64,000 nucleotides of DNA, from contig JAGAQH010000027.1 of assembly GCA_017622815.1 (NCBI GenBank), forward strand, positions 1 to 64,000. The letters run 5' to 3'. The notes under the pieces were generated by a model. The model worked only from the letters and a program-made list of their open reading frames with translations, ran no database searches and had not been told where the DNA came from. Below are positions 52,274-61,310 of the stretch, in pieces; positions within the stretch are counted from its first letter, which is position 1, and each line of letters opens with the position of its first letter. The stretch is from Bacteroidaceae bacterium. Lineage in GTDB: Bacteria > Bacteroidota > Bacteroidia > Bacteroidales > Bacteroidaceae. Both the position numbers and the translations under genes were made by a program.

Positions 52274-53581
52274 CTACTCCTTTATCCGGATAACCATGTT
52301 GGAGATGATAGCCGCCAGTCCTCCGGTTGTAATGCCGGAAGAGAATATATTTCTGATGGTCTCTGGGAACTGCATGAGAATGTCGGGATAGAGTTCTACA
52401 CCAAGTCCCATGCTGAAACTGATGGCAATGACCAGAGTTGCCTTGCGGTCTATTTGCTGAGAGGCGATGATTTTCACACCAGCCGAGGCCACGGTACCGA
52501 ACATGAGCAGGGTGGCTCCGCCAAGCACTGGGTCGGGCATAAAGGAGAATATCACGCCGACAATGGGGAAGAAACCCAAGAAGACAAGAAACAGGGCGAT
52601 GAAATAGCCCACGTATCTGCTGGCCACGCCGGTAAGTTGTATCATGCCGTTGTTCTGCGCGAAAACGGAATTAGGGAAGGAATTGAGCGCACCTGCTATG
52701 AATGAGTTCAGTCCATCGGCAAGGATTCCGCCCTGGGCACGCTTCAAGAAGGTCTGCCCTTCTACCGGCTCTCCTGAAATGAGCGAATTCGCGGTTATGT
52801 CGCCGTACGCCTCTATGGCCGTAATCACATAGACTATAGCAAAGGCCACTATGGCAGATATGTCGAACGACACACCGTATTTGAACGGCACTGGGACATT
52901 GAATATGGAATATTCCGGCATAGTGCCGAAGTCCACCATGCCACAGAAAAAGGAAACCGCATACCCTATCGCTATGCCTATGATAATGGAGCCCATTCGC
53001 AAATAGCGGTTGCTGCTACGGTTGAACAGCACGATAAGCAGCAGTACAAGAGCCGCGATGCCAAGGTTGAGGTATGAACCGAAAGTACCGTTCTCTATTG
53101 CCGATGCTCCTCCTCCGCAAGAGGTGATGCCTACCTTTATGAGGCTTATGCCTATCAGCGTTACCACTATGCCCGACACAAGCGGAGTGATTATCTTCAT
53201 GGCATACTTAAGGATGCGGCTGACGAGAATCTCGGCAAACGCTCCCACCATGGTGGCGCCGAAAATGGCAGGCAGGCCTCCTATCGCACCGGCCATAATG
53301 ATGGGGCTGATGAACGAGAAACTTGTGCCCTGCACGCACAACAGGCCACATCCCACCCCTCCGAAGCGCTTGCACTGGATGAACGTGGCGATGCCTGACA
53401 CAAACAGGGACATGGACACGAGGAAACTTGTCGTCTCCACATCAAAGCCCAGTGCTCCGGATATAATCAGCGGTGGGGTAATGATGGCCACGAATATTGC
53501 CAGCAGATGCTGCATGGCGGCAAACAGGGTGTCCTTCAAGGGAGGCCTGTCCTCCAGCCCGTATATAAGTCCGTTCTGCAT
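52274..53581 (-). CDS. Xanthine/uracil permease (NCS2 family)
   Basis: This 435-residue protein has about 12-14 membrane segments. It carries the NCS2 features 'QGTSFSFISPI' (motif with conserved Gln) and 'ALNSFPNSVFAQNNGMIQLTGVASRYVG'. The charged 'AIEAYGDITANSLISGE' region is also conserved. It imports purine bases, most likely xanthine, because xpt is immediately upstream (two bases between the genes). The pair forms a salvage operon. Confidence 0.92.
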   Translation of the reverse strand: MQNGLIYGLEDRPPLKDTLFAAMQHLLAIFVAIITPPLIISGALGFDVETTSFLVSMSLFVSGIATFIQCKRFGGVGCGLLCVQGTSFSFISPIIMAGAIGGLPAIFGATMVGAFAEILVSRILKYAMKIITPLVSGIVVTLIGISLIKVGITSCGGGASAIENGTFGSYLNLGIAALVLLLIVLFNRSSNRYLRMGSIIIGIAIGYAVSFFCGMVDFGTMPEYSIFNVPVPFKYGVSFDISAIVAFAIVYVITAIEAYGDITANSLISGEPVEGQTFLKRAQGGILADGLNSFIAGALNSFPNSVFAQNNGMIQLTGVASRYVGYFIALFLVFLGFFPIVGVIFSFMPDPVLGGATLLMFGTVASAGVKIIASQQIDRKATLVIAISFSMGLGVELYPDILMQFPETIRNIFSSGITTGGLAAIISNMVIRIKE

Positions 53582-53583
53582 GA

Positions 53584-54150
53584 CTATCTGAATGTTACGT
53601 TACAATTATCCAAACTCTCAATGATTGCCAGGGACTCTACGTGTATGCCTCTGTTGCGCAACAGTTCGCCACCGTTCTGGAAACCCTTTTCTATCAGGAA
53701 GCCCATTCCCTCCAGCGTGGCACCTGCCTGCTCCACCAGGTCGATGATACCAAGGGCGGCATTGCCGTTGGCAAGGAAGTCGTCAACGAAAAGCACCTTG
53801 TCCCCGGGGTTGAGATAATCGCCGCTGACACATACGGTATATGTCTTGTTCTTGGTGAACGAAAACACTTCCGTAACCAGCATGTTGTCCATTGTGCTCG
53901 GAGTCTTCTTCTTGGCAAAGAGCACGGGCACGTTCAGATAGTCGCCTACCATTATGGCCGGTGCTATGCCGCTTGCCTCAACGGTCATAACCTTGTTGAT
54001 TGTGTGCCCGGAAAACCTCCTGACGAGTTCCTTTGCCATCTCTCGCATAAGTACAGGGTCCATCTGATGGTTTATGAAGTTGTCCACCTTCAGTATACCG
54101 CCATCCAGGCACTTTCCGTCACTCAATATACGTTCTTTTAATTGCTTCAT
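53584..54150 (-). CDS. xpt: Xanthine phosphoribosyltransferase
   Basis: This 188-residue protein matches the Bacillus subtilis Xpt type along its length. Key blocks are '[13 protein letters not shown]', 'VEASGIAPA', and the PRPP-binding loop '[16 protein letters not shown]'. It converts xanthine and PRPP to XMP. It precedes the permease gene. Its promoter lies in a dispersed repeat element (54185-54235). No purine riboswitch fold was recognised in the 35-base leader. Confidence 0.95.
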   Translation of the reverse strand: MKQLKERILSDGKCLDGGILKVDNFINHQMDPVLMREMAKELVRRFSGHTINKVMTVEASGIAPAIMVGDYLNVPVLFAKKKTPSTMDNMLVTEVFSFTKNKTYTVCVSGDYLNPGDKVLFVDDFLANGNAALGIIDLVEQAGATLEGMGFLIEKGFQNGGELLRNRGIHVESLAIIESLDNCNVTFR

Positions 54151-54184
54151 ATATGTTTAGCAGCCTTAATAATCATTCCGTCTG

Positions 54185-54235
54185 CAAAGTTACAACTAAG
54201 CAAGGTATTTGCCAAATTTATTTGAGCAAATCCGA
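54185..54235 (-). promoter_or_regulatory. Promoter-carrying palindromic repeat upstream of xpt
   Basis: Read on the minus strand it runs from TCGGATTTGCTCAAATAAAT to TAACTTTG, nearly identical to copy B upstream of rfbD. It contains TTTG, exactly 20 bases, TAACTTTG. The -7 box is 35 bases from the xpt start. Confidence 0.82.
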
Positions 54236-54251
54236 ACCGACGAACAAAACA

Positions 54252-54507
54252 AGAGCAGAGGATGCTTGCTTTATCCGCAACAATGATATATCTTTGCAGG
54301 TGCAGAAGATACATATAAATACTATGCTGACACAGCAGGAACAGGACCTGATAACGGAGACACTGCACCAGTTAGGCATCAAGGACGAGTACAAGTTCGA
54401 CTCGTATCTGGAGGCTTTCAACTGGAACGAATGACGAGTCCTCATAGTAAGAGGACTGCAGTCCTCGTAGTAGGAGGACTCAAGTCCTTATACTATGAGG
54501 ACTGGCA
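54252..54507. repeat. Internally deleted copy of the DUF6078 locus
   Basis: It matches 51671-52250 from 5' promoter to 3' hairpins, minus 324 bp. With the first copy it forms direct repeats around the xpt-permease pair. Confidence 0.92.
54324..54434 (+). CDS. 36-residue remnant of the DUF6078-like protein
   Basis: The start codon is joined directly to the last 35 codons of the parent gene by a clean in-frame loss of 108 codons. The promoter (TTG, 20 bases, TATCTTTG at 54289-54296), leader, stop and 3' hairpins are kept. It may be a decayed duplicate or an expressed mini-protein. Only about three base changes are seen in the retained coding part, so the duplication is recent. Confidence 0.7.
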   Translation: MLTQQEQDLITETLHQLGIKDEYKFDSYLEAFNWNE

Positions 54508-54546
54508 CAGACTTTCGAGACAATGGAGGCTGCCTTATGAAGAAGC

Positions 54547-56094
54547 ATGCATCCGAACAATCACAAACAAGGATATATGGAAATAAGGAAACGCATCGGA
54601 ATGTTTGGCGCTTGTATGGCGGTGTGGCAATGTGGAGCATTGCATGCACAGGACAGGCCCAACATCATTCTGTTTCTGGTGGACGACATGGGCGTAATGG
54701 ATACCTCTGTGCCATTCCTTGCCGACAAAGACGGTGAGGTGCGGCTACATCCGCTAAACAAATGGTACAGGACACACAACATGGAAAGGCTGGCAGAGCA
54801 GGGAATACGGTTTTCCACATTCTATGCACAGAGTGTGAGTTCGCCCTCGCGTACTTCCATACTGACAGGGCAGAATGCGGCACGACACCGGACAACAAAC
54901 TGGATAGATTCAGAAAGAAACAACCGTACAGCACATGGTCCGCACGAATGGAACTGGGAGGGCATAGACAGTACCATGCCCGTCTACCCGAAACTCCTGC
55001 AAAAGGCCGGATACCGTACCATTCACGTAGGCAAGGCACACTTCGGCTGTAGGGGGAGCGAGGGCGAGGACCCGAAAAACATTGGGTTTGACATCAACAT
55101 AGGCGGAAATTCCATAGGCCAGCCTGGCAGCTATTACGGAAAGTGGGGCTATGGCAAAATCCGCGGGAACAAGGCCAGAGCCGTACCGGGGCTGGACAAA
55201 TACCATGATACCGACACCTTCCTGACGGACGCACTGACCATGGAAGCGGCAAGACAGATAAGGCAGGCCGCGGAGGAGGGCATACCGTTTTACCTGAACA
55301 TGTCGCACTATGCCGTACACCAACCGTTTGAAGCCGACGAGAGGTTTACGGAACATTACGAAAACTCTGGCAAAGACTTGCCCGCAGTAGCCTTCGCCTC
55401 ATTGGTGGAGGGGATGGACAAGTCTCTTGGAGACCTGATGAAGACACTGGAAGAAACCGGTATTGCCGAAAACACCATCATCCTCTTCCTCGGAGACAAT
55501 GGCGGGGATGCCCCCTTGGGAGGAGCCGCCGACCATGCCTCCTCCGCTCCGCTTAGAGGCAAGAAAGGTTCGGAGTACGAAGGCGGTGTGCGTGTTCCCT
55601 TCATCGCCTCGTGGGCAAAACCAGATGCCGGCAACAGACTCCAGAAGAAGTTTCCCATAGCACAGGGACGTGTACAACTGCAACAAGGCACGATAATGGA
55701 CATATACCCCACCATACTCTCCATGGCAGGAATAAAGAAACCGAAAGGACACACCCTGGATGGCAGAAGCCTGAAAAGGCTGATGGCCGGAAAGCAGGAC
55801 AGCAGGCACAGGGATGATTTCCTGATGCACTTCCCTCATGGCGAGCACCGCGCCAACTACTTCACGACATATCGCAAAGGCGACTGGAAACTGATATACT
55901 ATTACAATCCGGGGACAACGGGGATACCTTCGTGCAAACTATACAACCTGAAGGAGGACCCTTACGAAACGACCGACATAGCCAATACGCACCCGAGACA
56001 AACGGCCATGCTGCTGAAGATGATGAAGGAACGTCTTGTCGAAGAAAACGCGCTATATCCCATAGACAAAGACGGAAGGGAATGCCGGCCATAA
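54547..56094 (+). CDS. Secreted sulfatase (S1 family, serine type)
   Basis: This 515-residue protein has an export signal (MEIRKRIGMFGACMAVWQCG, ending 'LHA'), so the true start may be Met at 54577. The metal-binding opening 'NIILFLVDDMG' and the maturation motif 'SSPSRTSILTG' are present. Ser98 (counted from 54547) would be converted to formylglycine, so an anSME enzyme is needed elsewhere. Later blocks are 'HVGKAHFG', 'FLGDNGG' and 'GKKGSEYEGGVRVPF'. It probably desulfates host glycans. It follows the deleted DUF6078 copy, whose promoter could read into it, and converges on the GH20 gene. Confidence 0.88.
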   Translation: MHPNNHKQGYMEIRKRIGMFGACMAVWQCGALHAQDRPNIILFLVDDMGVMDTSVPFLADKDGEVRLHPLNKWYRTHNMERLAEQGIRFSTFYAQSVSSPSRTSILTGQNAARHRTTNWIDSERNNRTAHGPHEWNWEGIDSTMPVYPKLLQKAGYRTIHVGKAHFGCRGSEGEDPKNIGFDINIGGNSIGQPGSYYGKWGYGKIRGNKARAVPGLDKYHDTDTFLTDALTMEAARQIRQAAEEGIPFYLNMSHYAVHQPFEADERFTEHYENSGKDLPAVAFASLVEGMDKSLGDLMKTLEETGIAENTIILFLGDNGGDAPLGGAADHASSAPLRGKKGSEYEGGVRVPFIASWAKPDAGNRLQKKFPIAQGRVQLQQGTIMDIYPTILSMAGIKKPKGHTLDGRSLKRLMAGKQDSRHRDDFLMHFPHGEHRANYFTTYRKGDWKLIYYYNPGTTGIPSCKLYNLKEDPYETTDIANTHPRQTAMLLKMMKERLVEENALYPIDKDGRECRP

Positions 56095-56136
56095 GGTTCA
56101 TGGTAACGCTTCGCTGACCTGGCAAAAAGAAAGAGG

Positions 56137-56192
56137 CAGGATACAGATTGGGGGGGGCAATTTTGTTCTGCCACCCCCCAATCTGTATCCTG
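56137..56192. terminator. Long hairpin between convergent sulfatase and GH20 genes
   Basis: A stem of about 19 bp (CAGGATACAGATTGGGGGG / CCCCCCAATCTGTATCCTG) extends through GGCA/TGCC around a short loop. It can end transcription from both sides. Confidence 0.8.
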
Positions 56193-56208
56193 TAATACTG
56201 TACTATAC

Positions 56209-59200
56209 CTACTTTACAATCTGCTTGTTGCCGTCTACAATATAGATGCCCTTTACAGGAGCGGTGACACGGCGGCCACTCAGGTCGTAGATTTCCGTTT
56301 CCCGTTTTCCGTTTTCCGTTTCCTCTATGTCGTCGATGCCGGTGGGAACCTCCACACCGCTTTTCTGGAACTCCCATGTGCATGCTCCCCAGAAGGGTTT
56401 CATCAGTATGTAGTTCCAGGCATCAGGGTTGGTGTACCAACTGTATTTCTTGCTTCCGTCTATGATGCAGATGCCGCTCTTGCCGTCGAGGGTGCGCTCT
56501 TCCAGTGTCCACGCGTAGTCCTTGCCCACCTTCACCTTCTGGTCAACGGCATTGGAGGCAAGATAGGCGGCCGTCTCTGTCTTCTTGCTGTATATGAATA
56601 CGGTGCCGTCGTCATTCTTCTTTATGCGCCAGAGATAGGTGTCGTCCTCGCTCTTTCCATTGACAGGGGTGATGCTATTGTCAGAAGCATTATATTGGGC
56701 ATATCTGCCGAACCATACGTTGCGGATATAGTAGTAATGGCTTTCGCTCAGGGTTTGTGAGATGGAAGTCTTGGGCATCTGTATGAACTGGTTGTAGATG
56801 TCCAGGAACTGGTTGTATTTCTCCTCCGAAACGACGCCCTCTTCCAATGCCTTCTGGGCAGGAAGGATGATGTTCTGCTCGGCAAAGTCGAGAGCCTCCT
56901 GTGTGTAATTGCCCATTTCGCCTGGCTGGGCGGTGAGGAGGATGATTTCACACTTGTTGACAAGACCCTTCAACTGGGCACTGAAGTCGGTCACTTCCAC
57001 CACCTTCCATGTACCGTTGTAGCATAGGGCAGCCTCGTCCTTGGCATAGACATCACCGGAGAGTTCCGCGCTGAAGCGCTTCACCTGACCGGTCATCTGG
57101 GCGTTGTAACCACTTACGGCAGAGAGGGTGACCACACCGGGGATATATGTGAAGTTCTTGGTGGCGATGGTGGCCTTGTCCATGCGAATGGGAGTAGCGC
57201 CGCTCTCCACCATTTCCAGTGCCGCGTTGTAAGCGCCCATCTTCACGAACTTGCCTGTGCATAGATTCTTGAGCAGGTAACCGCCATCGGTGGGTACGAA
57301 CTGCCAGAGTTCCTCGGGCTCTGTCTGGGGAGTGAAATGGAAACGCACTCCGCCATCCTTCTGGTACATGGTGGAACCCTCGTACTGGCGCTTGTAGTAG
57401 GTGGAGGCAGAGACGATCTGATAGGTCTTGCCCTCCTGAGGCTGGACAATGTCGGCCGCCTTGTAGTCGCTGATGGCCTGTGCAAGGGCACTGACATCCT
57501 GGCCATCAGTACTTTCCAGCGCGGCCTTCAATGCATCATACACTTCAGCAGCAGGGTAGCCGACACCGCCACGCACACTCTTGGCAAGGAGTTCCTCTGC
57601 TTCCATGATGGTGCTCTCCTGCCCGGTGTACTCCTTGGGTTCGATAAAATGCTTGGCATACTGATAATCCAGGTGGTCGAAGATCTCGTCGTGTGTCTGC
57701 AAGCGCAGGTAGAACGATGTCCAGTCCTTCTTGTCCGTGGGCAGCCATCCTATCTCAGACACTGCCAGCATACGAGGCAGGAGGCAGTATTCCACCTCGT
57801 CGATGTCGTTGCAGGTCTCCGTCCACATGTTGCACTGCACGCCGAGAGCAAATTCCTCCTTGCCGTTCAAGGCGCTCAGGGGATTGAGGCCATATATCTC
57901 GTCCACGGTGTTCACGCCCCAGCCACCGTGATATGGTTCGTCCACGAAGAGGTCGCCCTCCTCTCCCTGCATGAAGTCGATATACAGGTACTGGTAGGGC
58001 ACGATGATGGACTTCAAGCCACGGTTGGCAGCCTGGGTGCTGAAACCCATGCCGTTCCATGCCATGATGACGGGTTTGGTCTTGTTGTTGTCGTTCCAGT
58101 TGGCCAGAAGTTCGTCCCACACTACGATATCCTTGCCATACTCTTCCTTGAGGAAGATACCCAGTTCCTCCACAAGCCATGATTGCAACTGGTGAACGCC
58201 TTCCAGGCCCAATTCCTCCACACGGTCCAGGCACATCTGGTTGGTCTTCCACTGGTCCGTGGGGCACTCGTCGCCACCGATATGGACATAGTCATAGGGG
58301 AAGACGGTTGCCACGTGGCCGAGTACGCACTTGAGGAAGTCGATGACACGGTCATCGCCCACGTTGAGAACATCCTTTGATATGCCTCCGTCAATGCGTA
58401 CCTCATACTTCTTGCTGGGGTCGCAACTCAGTTCGGGATATGATGCAACGGCAGCCACCATGTGGCCGGGGAGGTCCACTTCGGGGATTATCTCTATGTT
58501 GCGTGCCTTGGCGTAGGCAACAATCTCGCTCAGGTCCTCGAGGGTGTAGAACATGCCACGGCCGTACTCGGTGTCGTCAAAGAATTTCTGTCCGTCGCCA
58601 TTGTTGGCAAACGAACCCTTGCGTATGGCACCCACTTCGGTGAGTTTGGGGTACTCGGGGATGTGTATGCGCCAACCCTGGTCGTCGGTCAGATGCCAGT
58701 GGAAGCGGTTCATCTTGTAAAGGGCCATGATGTCAAGTACCTTCTTCACCTCTTCCTTGTTGAAGAAATGGCGGGCAATGTCGAGCATGTAGCCGCGATG
58801 ACCCAAGTGCGGACGGTCCTCTATTTCCAAACAGGGAATGGTCCATGCCCCGGCATCGCTCTGCTTATCCCCGGCAAAGAAATTGCGTGGCATGAGTTGC
58901 TTCAGCGTCTGCAAGGCATAGAACCAGCCGCCAAACTCGGAAGCCTGGATGGTGATGCCCTCAGATGTGACGCTCATGGTGTAGGCCTCCTTGGCAAGCG
59001 TCTCGTCGGTGCCAAACCATATCTCGCCCAGAGAGGGAGCATCGCCTGCCTCCTTGACTTCAAGGCTTATGCCAGTGGATATTCCCAATTGTCGGGCAAA
59101 TGCCTCTGCATGCTCCTTCATCCCAGCACCCGTGTAGGCAATGGCCGAAAGAGAAGCGAGTGGAAGTTCGCCATCCTTTACATCCAACTTGTTAGGATAT

Positions 59201-59748
59201 GGGATGAGAGCCGTTCTGCTCATCTTCTCCAGATTTTCCGCAAAACTCTCGGCATCCACAAATTCCACGGCGTTGTTCTTGTCACCCTTGTCCCAAAGAC
59301 CTACGCCACGGTTTTCCGCAGGACCGCCCCACAGATTCATGGATATGGCAGTGTTTGCCTTGGGTTGGATTTCGTACGCGCCAGAATATTCGGACACCGT
59401 GGTAGCGTTGATGACAAACTTATACACACCCGAAGTCGAAGAATTGGCCCGAACCATCTGGTTCTTTTCAGCAGAGGTTACCCCGAGGACATAGCCAAGT
59501 TTGTTGGTAAACACATAACCATCGGTCTTTGACCCCGTAATCTTCCACAATTGGGCCTTACTTCCCTTAGCTGCGCTTGTTGTAATGTTAGCGCCATCGG
59601 TTTCAGCAGTCAGTGCATTGCCACCGTTCATAAACTGGATTAGATACCACTTCGTTTCCTGTTCGGTACTCACCGTCGGGAAACCTTGTGCCATTGCATG
59701 CACCGATGCCAGCAACACGCAAAGCAAAGACAAGAAATGCTTTTTCAT
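56209..59748 (-). CDS. Secreted GH20 beta-N-acetylhexosaminidase with C-terminal lectin-like and sorting-like domains
   Basis: This 1179-residue protein has a signal peptide (1-20) and an N-terminal lectin-like module (30-170). The GH20b-like domain (180-310) precedes the catalytic barrel, which starts 'RGYMLDIARHFF' and carries the Asp493-Glu494 pair in 'HIGGDECP', 'WDELLAN', and 'QCNMWTETCNDIDEVEYCLLPRM'. A further lectin-like segment (about 800-950, 'YQIVSASTYYKRQYEG') and the end 'IYDLSGRRV..KGIYIVDGNKQIVK' follow. Four ACGGAAA-type heptads code the linker before this end. It removes terminal GlcNAc or GalNAc from host glycans outside the cell. Confidence 0.93.
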   Translation of the reverse strand: MKKHFLSLLCVLLASVHAMAQGFPTVSTEQETKWYLIQFMNGGNALTAETDGANITTSAAKGSKAQLWKITGSKTDGYVFTNKLGYVLGVTSAEKNQMVRANSSTSGVYKFVINATTVSEYSGAYEIQPKANTAISMNLWGGPAENRGVGLWDKGDKNNAVEFVDAESFAENLEKMSRTALIPYPNKLDVKDGELPLASLSAIAYTGAGMKEHAEAFARQLGISTGISLEVKEAGDAPSLGEIWFGTDETLAKEAYTMSVTSEGITIQASEFGGWFYALQTLKQLMPRNFFAGDKQSDAGAWTIPCLEIEDRPHLGHRGYMLDIARHFFNKEEVKKVLDIMALYKMNRFHWHLTDDQGWRIHIPEYPKLTEVGAIRKGSFANNGDGQKFFDDTEYGRGMFYTLEDLSEIVAYAKARNIEIIPEVDLPGHMVAAVASYPELSCDPSKKYEVRIDGGISKDVLNVGDDRVIDFLKCVLGHVATVFPYDYVHIGGDECPTDQWKTNQMCLDRVEELGLEGVHQLQSWLVEELGIFLKEEYGKDIVVWDELLANWNDNNKTKPVIMAWNGMGFSTQAANRGLKSIIVPYQYLYIDFMQGEEGDLFVDEPYHGGWGVNTVDEIYGLNPLSALNGKEEFALGVQCNMWTETCNDIDEVEYCLLPRMLAVSEIGWLPTDKKDWTSFYLRLQTHDEIFDHLDYQYAKHFIEPKEYTGQESTIMEAEELLAKSVRGGVGYPAAEVYDALKAALESTDGQDVSALAQAISDYKAADIVQPQEGKTYQIVSASTYYKRQYEGSTMYQKDGGVRFHFTPQTEPEELWQFVPTDGGYLLKNLCTGKFVKMGAYNAALEMVESGATPIRMDKATIATKNFTYIPGVVTLSAVSGYNAQMTGQVKRFSAELSGDVYAKDEAALCYNGTWKVVEVTDFSAQLKGLVNKCEIILLTAQPGEMGNYTQEALDFAEQNIILPAQKALEEGVVSEEKYNQFLDIYNQFIQMPKTSISQTLSESHYYYIRNVWFGRYAQYNASDNSITPVNGKSEDDTYLWRIKKNDDGTVFIYSKKTETAAYLASNAVDQKVKVGKDYAWTLEERTLDGKSGICIIDGSKKYSWYTNPDAWNYILMKPFWGACTWEFQKSGVEVPTGIDDIEETENGKRETEIYDLSGRRVTAPVKGIYIVDGNKQIVK
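56292..56319. repeat. Heptanucleotide array (TTTCCGT x4, one variant) inside the GH20 gene
   Basis: Four 7-bp units encode ETENGKRET in the linker before the C-terminal sorting-like domain. This is the same place as in the GH123-like/sialidase gene, so a unit change would remove the normal C-terminus. Confidence 0.9.
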
Positions 59749-59966
59749 AATATATATAATATAGATTCAAGTTCCAAATCCCTCCTGTAAAGATACTTTT
59801 CCACGAGCAGACCACTCATTTTCAAAGCACAACAAACAGGTTCATATCCTTTAGGGCAATGGCAAAGTTAATGTTTTTATTTCAGATAACAAATCTTTTC
59901 ACTAAAAAACAAACGGATACCCTTGACAGGTCTTGCCATAGCGGGTATGAAACATGTATGCCTGAA

Positions 59967-60010
59967 TAAAAAAAGAGTCCTCAGAAAGCAAAATGCTTAC
60001 CCGAGGACTC
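59967..60010 (-). terminator. Terminator of tRNA-His
   Basis: On the minus strand GAGTCCTC pairs with GAGGACTC across a 20-base loop and is followed by seven T. Confidence 0.88.
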
Positions 60011-60022
60011 GGAGGGAGGGAG

Positions 60023-60097
60023 GGTGACTAGTGGGATTCGAACCCACGACATTCAGAACCACAATCTGACGCTCTAACCGACTGAACTATAGTCACC
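60023..60097 (-). tRNA. tRNA-His (anticodon GTG)
   Basis: The anticodon loop TTGTGGT gives GTG. The extra G at -1 pairs with C73, the histidine identity feature. The acceptor GTGACTA pairs with TAGTCAC. CCA is not encoded. Confidence 0.97.
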
Positions 60098-60257
60098 ATC
60101 TTGGTTAGTATTGCTTTCCGAAGCAGTTGTTGCTTCCTGAAAGCGAGTGCAAAGATATGGCATTTTGATGATACTGCCAAATATTTGGGCACTTTTTTTC
60201 AATCGCAAGGCAAAATAAGGACTGCTTAGGGTGTTGCAGTGCCTTGAGAGGTGCTCA

Positions 60258-60286
60258 GACGCGGAAGGAACCATGCCTTCCGCGTC
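60258..60286. terminator. Hairpin after folD
   Basis: An 11-bp perfect stem (GACGCGGAAGG / CCTTCCGCGTC) with a 7-base loop lies next to the folD stop. No T-tract follows on the minus strand, so its strength is uncertain. Confidence 0.6.
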
Positions 60287-60290
60287 AATG

Positions 60291-61163
60291 CTATGCACGC
60301 TGTTTGTATGCTTGCAGGGTGTTGAGCATGAGCATGCAGATGGTCATGGGACCTACTCCGCCCGGCACTGGGGTGATGGCAGAGCACAGGGGGGATACCG
60401 CCTGGAAGTCCACGTCGCCCTGAAGGCGGAATCCGCTGGGGCGTGACGCATCGGGCACACGGGTGGTGCCAACGTCAATAACCACGGCACCGGGCTTTAC
60501 CATGTCTGCCGTAACGAAGGCAGGGCTGCCGATGGCGGCAATGAGGATGTCGGCCTGACGGCATTCCTCTGCCAGGTTGGCGGAATGGGAATGAAGGACG
60601 GTGACGGTGGAGTCGCCCCACTGCTTCTGCATCATGAGCGATGCCATGGGCTTGCCCACGATGTTGGAACGGCCCAGGATGGCAACCTTCTTGCCACGTG
60701 TCTCCACATTGTAGCGGCGCAACAGGGTGAGGATGCCCAGAGGTGTGGCCGAAATGAAGGCAGGCAGACCTATGGACATGCGTCCCACGTTGACGGGATG
60801 GAAACCGTCCACATCCTTTTCAGGCAGGATTGCCTCCGTCACCTTCTGCTCGTCAATGTGCTTGGGCAGGGGCAACTGGACAATGAAGCCGTCCACCTCG
60901 GGATTGTTGTTGAGATCGTCCACAACCTGAAGCAGTTCTGCCTCGGTGATGTCGTCCTCGTAGCGGAGCAAGGTGCTCTGGAAACCGCATGCCTCGCAGG
61001 CAAGAACCTTGTTGCGGACGTATGTCTCGCTACCTCCGTCATGACCCACAAGCACGGCGGCAAGATGGGGTGCACGGCCTCCGGAGGCTATTATGCTTTC
61101 AACCTCAGCCTTTATTTCTGCCTTTATCTGGGCAGCGGTTGCTTTTCCGTCTATTATCTGCAT
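60291..61163 (-). CDS. folD: Methylenetetrahydrofolate dehydrogenase / methenyltetrahydrofolate cyclohydrolase
   Basis: This 290-residue protein carries the FolD signatures '[11 protein letters not shown]', '[14 protein letters not shown]' and '[14 protein letters not shown]'. The C-terminal '[16 protein letters not shown]'-type block is also present. It interconverts one-carbon folates in the cytoplasm. The start MQIIDGK fits the family. It lies downstream of ffh in the same direction, separated by a GC-rich palindrome. Confidence 0.97.
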   Translation of the reverse strand: MQIIDGKATAAQIKAEIKAEVESIIASGGRAPHLAAVLVGHDGGSETYVRNKVLACEACGFQSTLLRYEDDITEAELLQVVDDLNNNPEVDGFIVQLPLPKHIDEQKVTEAILPEKDVDGFHPVNVGRMSIGLPAFISATPLGILTLLRRYNVETRGKKVAILGRSNIVGKPMASLMMQKQWGDSTVTVLHSHSANLAEECRQADILIAAIGSPAFVTADMVKPGAVVIDVGTTRVPDASRPSGFRLQGDVDFQAVSPLCSAITPVPGGVGPMTICMLMLNTLQAYKQRA

Positions 61164-61181
61164 AAGTGTTTATTTATTGAA

Positions 61182-61293
61182 GGACCCTCCCCCTTGCCCC
61201 TCCGCAAGGGAGGGGAGTATAATGTACTGCCCGATGTAGGCTCGAGTTGGTTGTAACTACTCCCCTCTCTTGCAGAGGGGCGGGGGGAGAGTC
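61182..61293. repeat. GC-rich palindromic element between ffh and folD
   Basis: 112 bp with arms GGACCCTCCCCCTTGCCCCT and GGGGCGGGGGGAGAGTC, and an inner GGGAGGGGAGTATAATGT / TTGTAACTACTCCCCTC. It is the intergenic form of the element found in the U32 and ABC-F genes. Confidence 0.88.
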
Positions 61294-61310
61294 TTTTATA
61301 CGTTTCTAAT

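Noticed and set aside
56137..56192. Terminal inverted repeat of a mobile element
   Set aside because: The two arms are only a loop apart, there is no transposase, and the site lies between convergent genes, so a bidirectional terminator is simpler.
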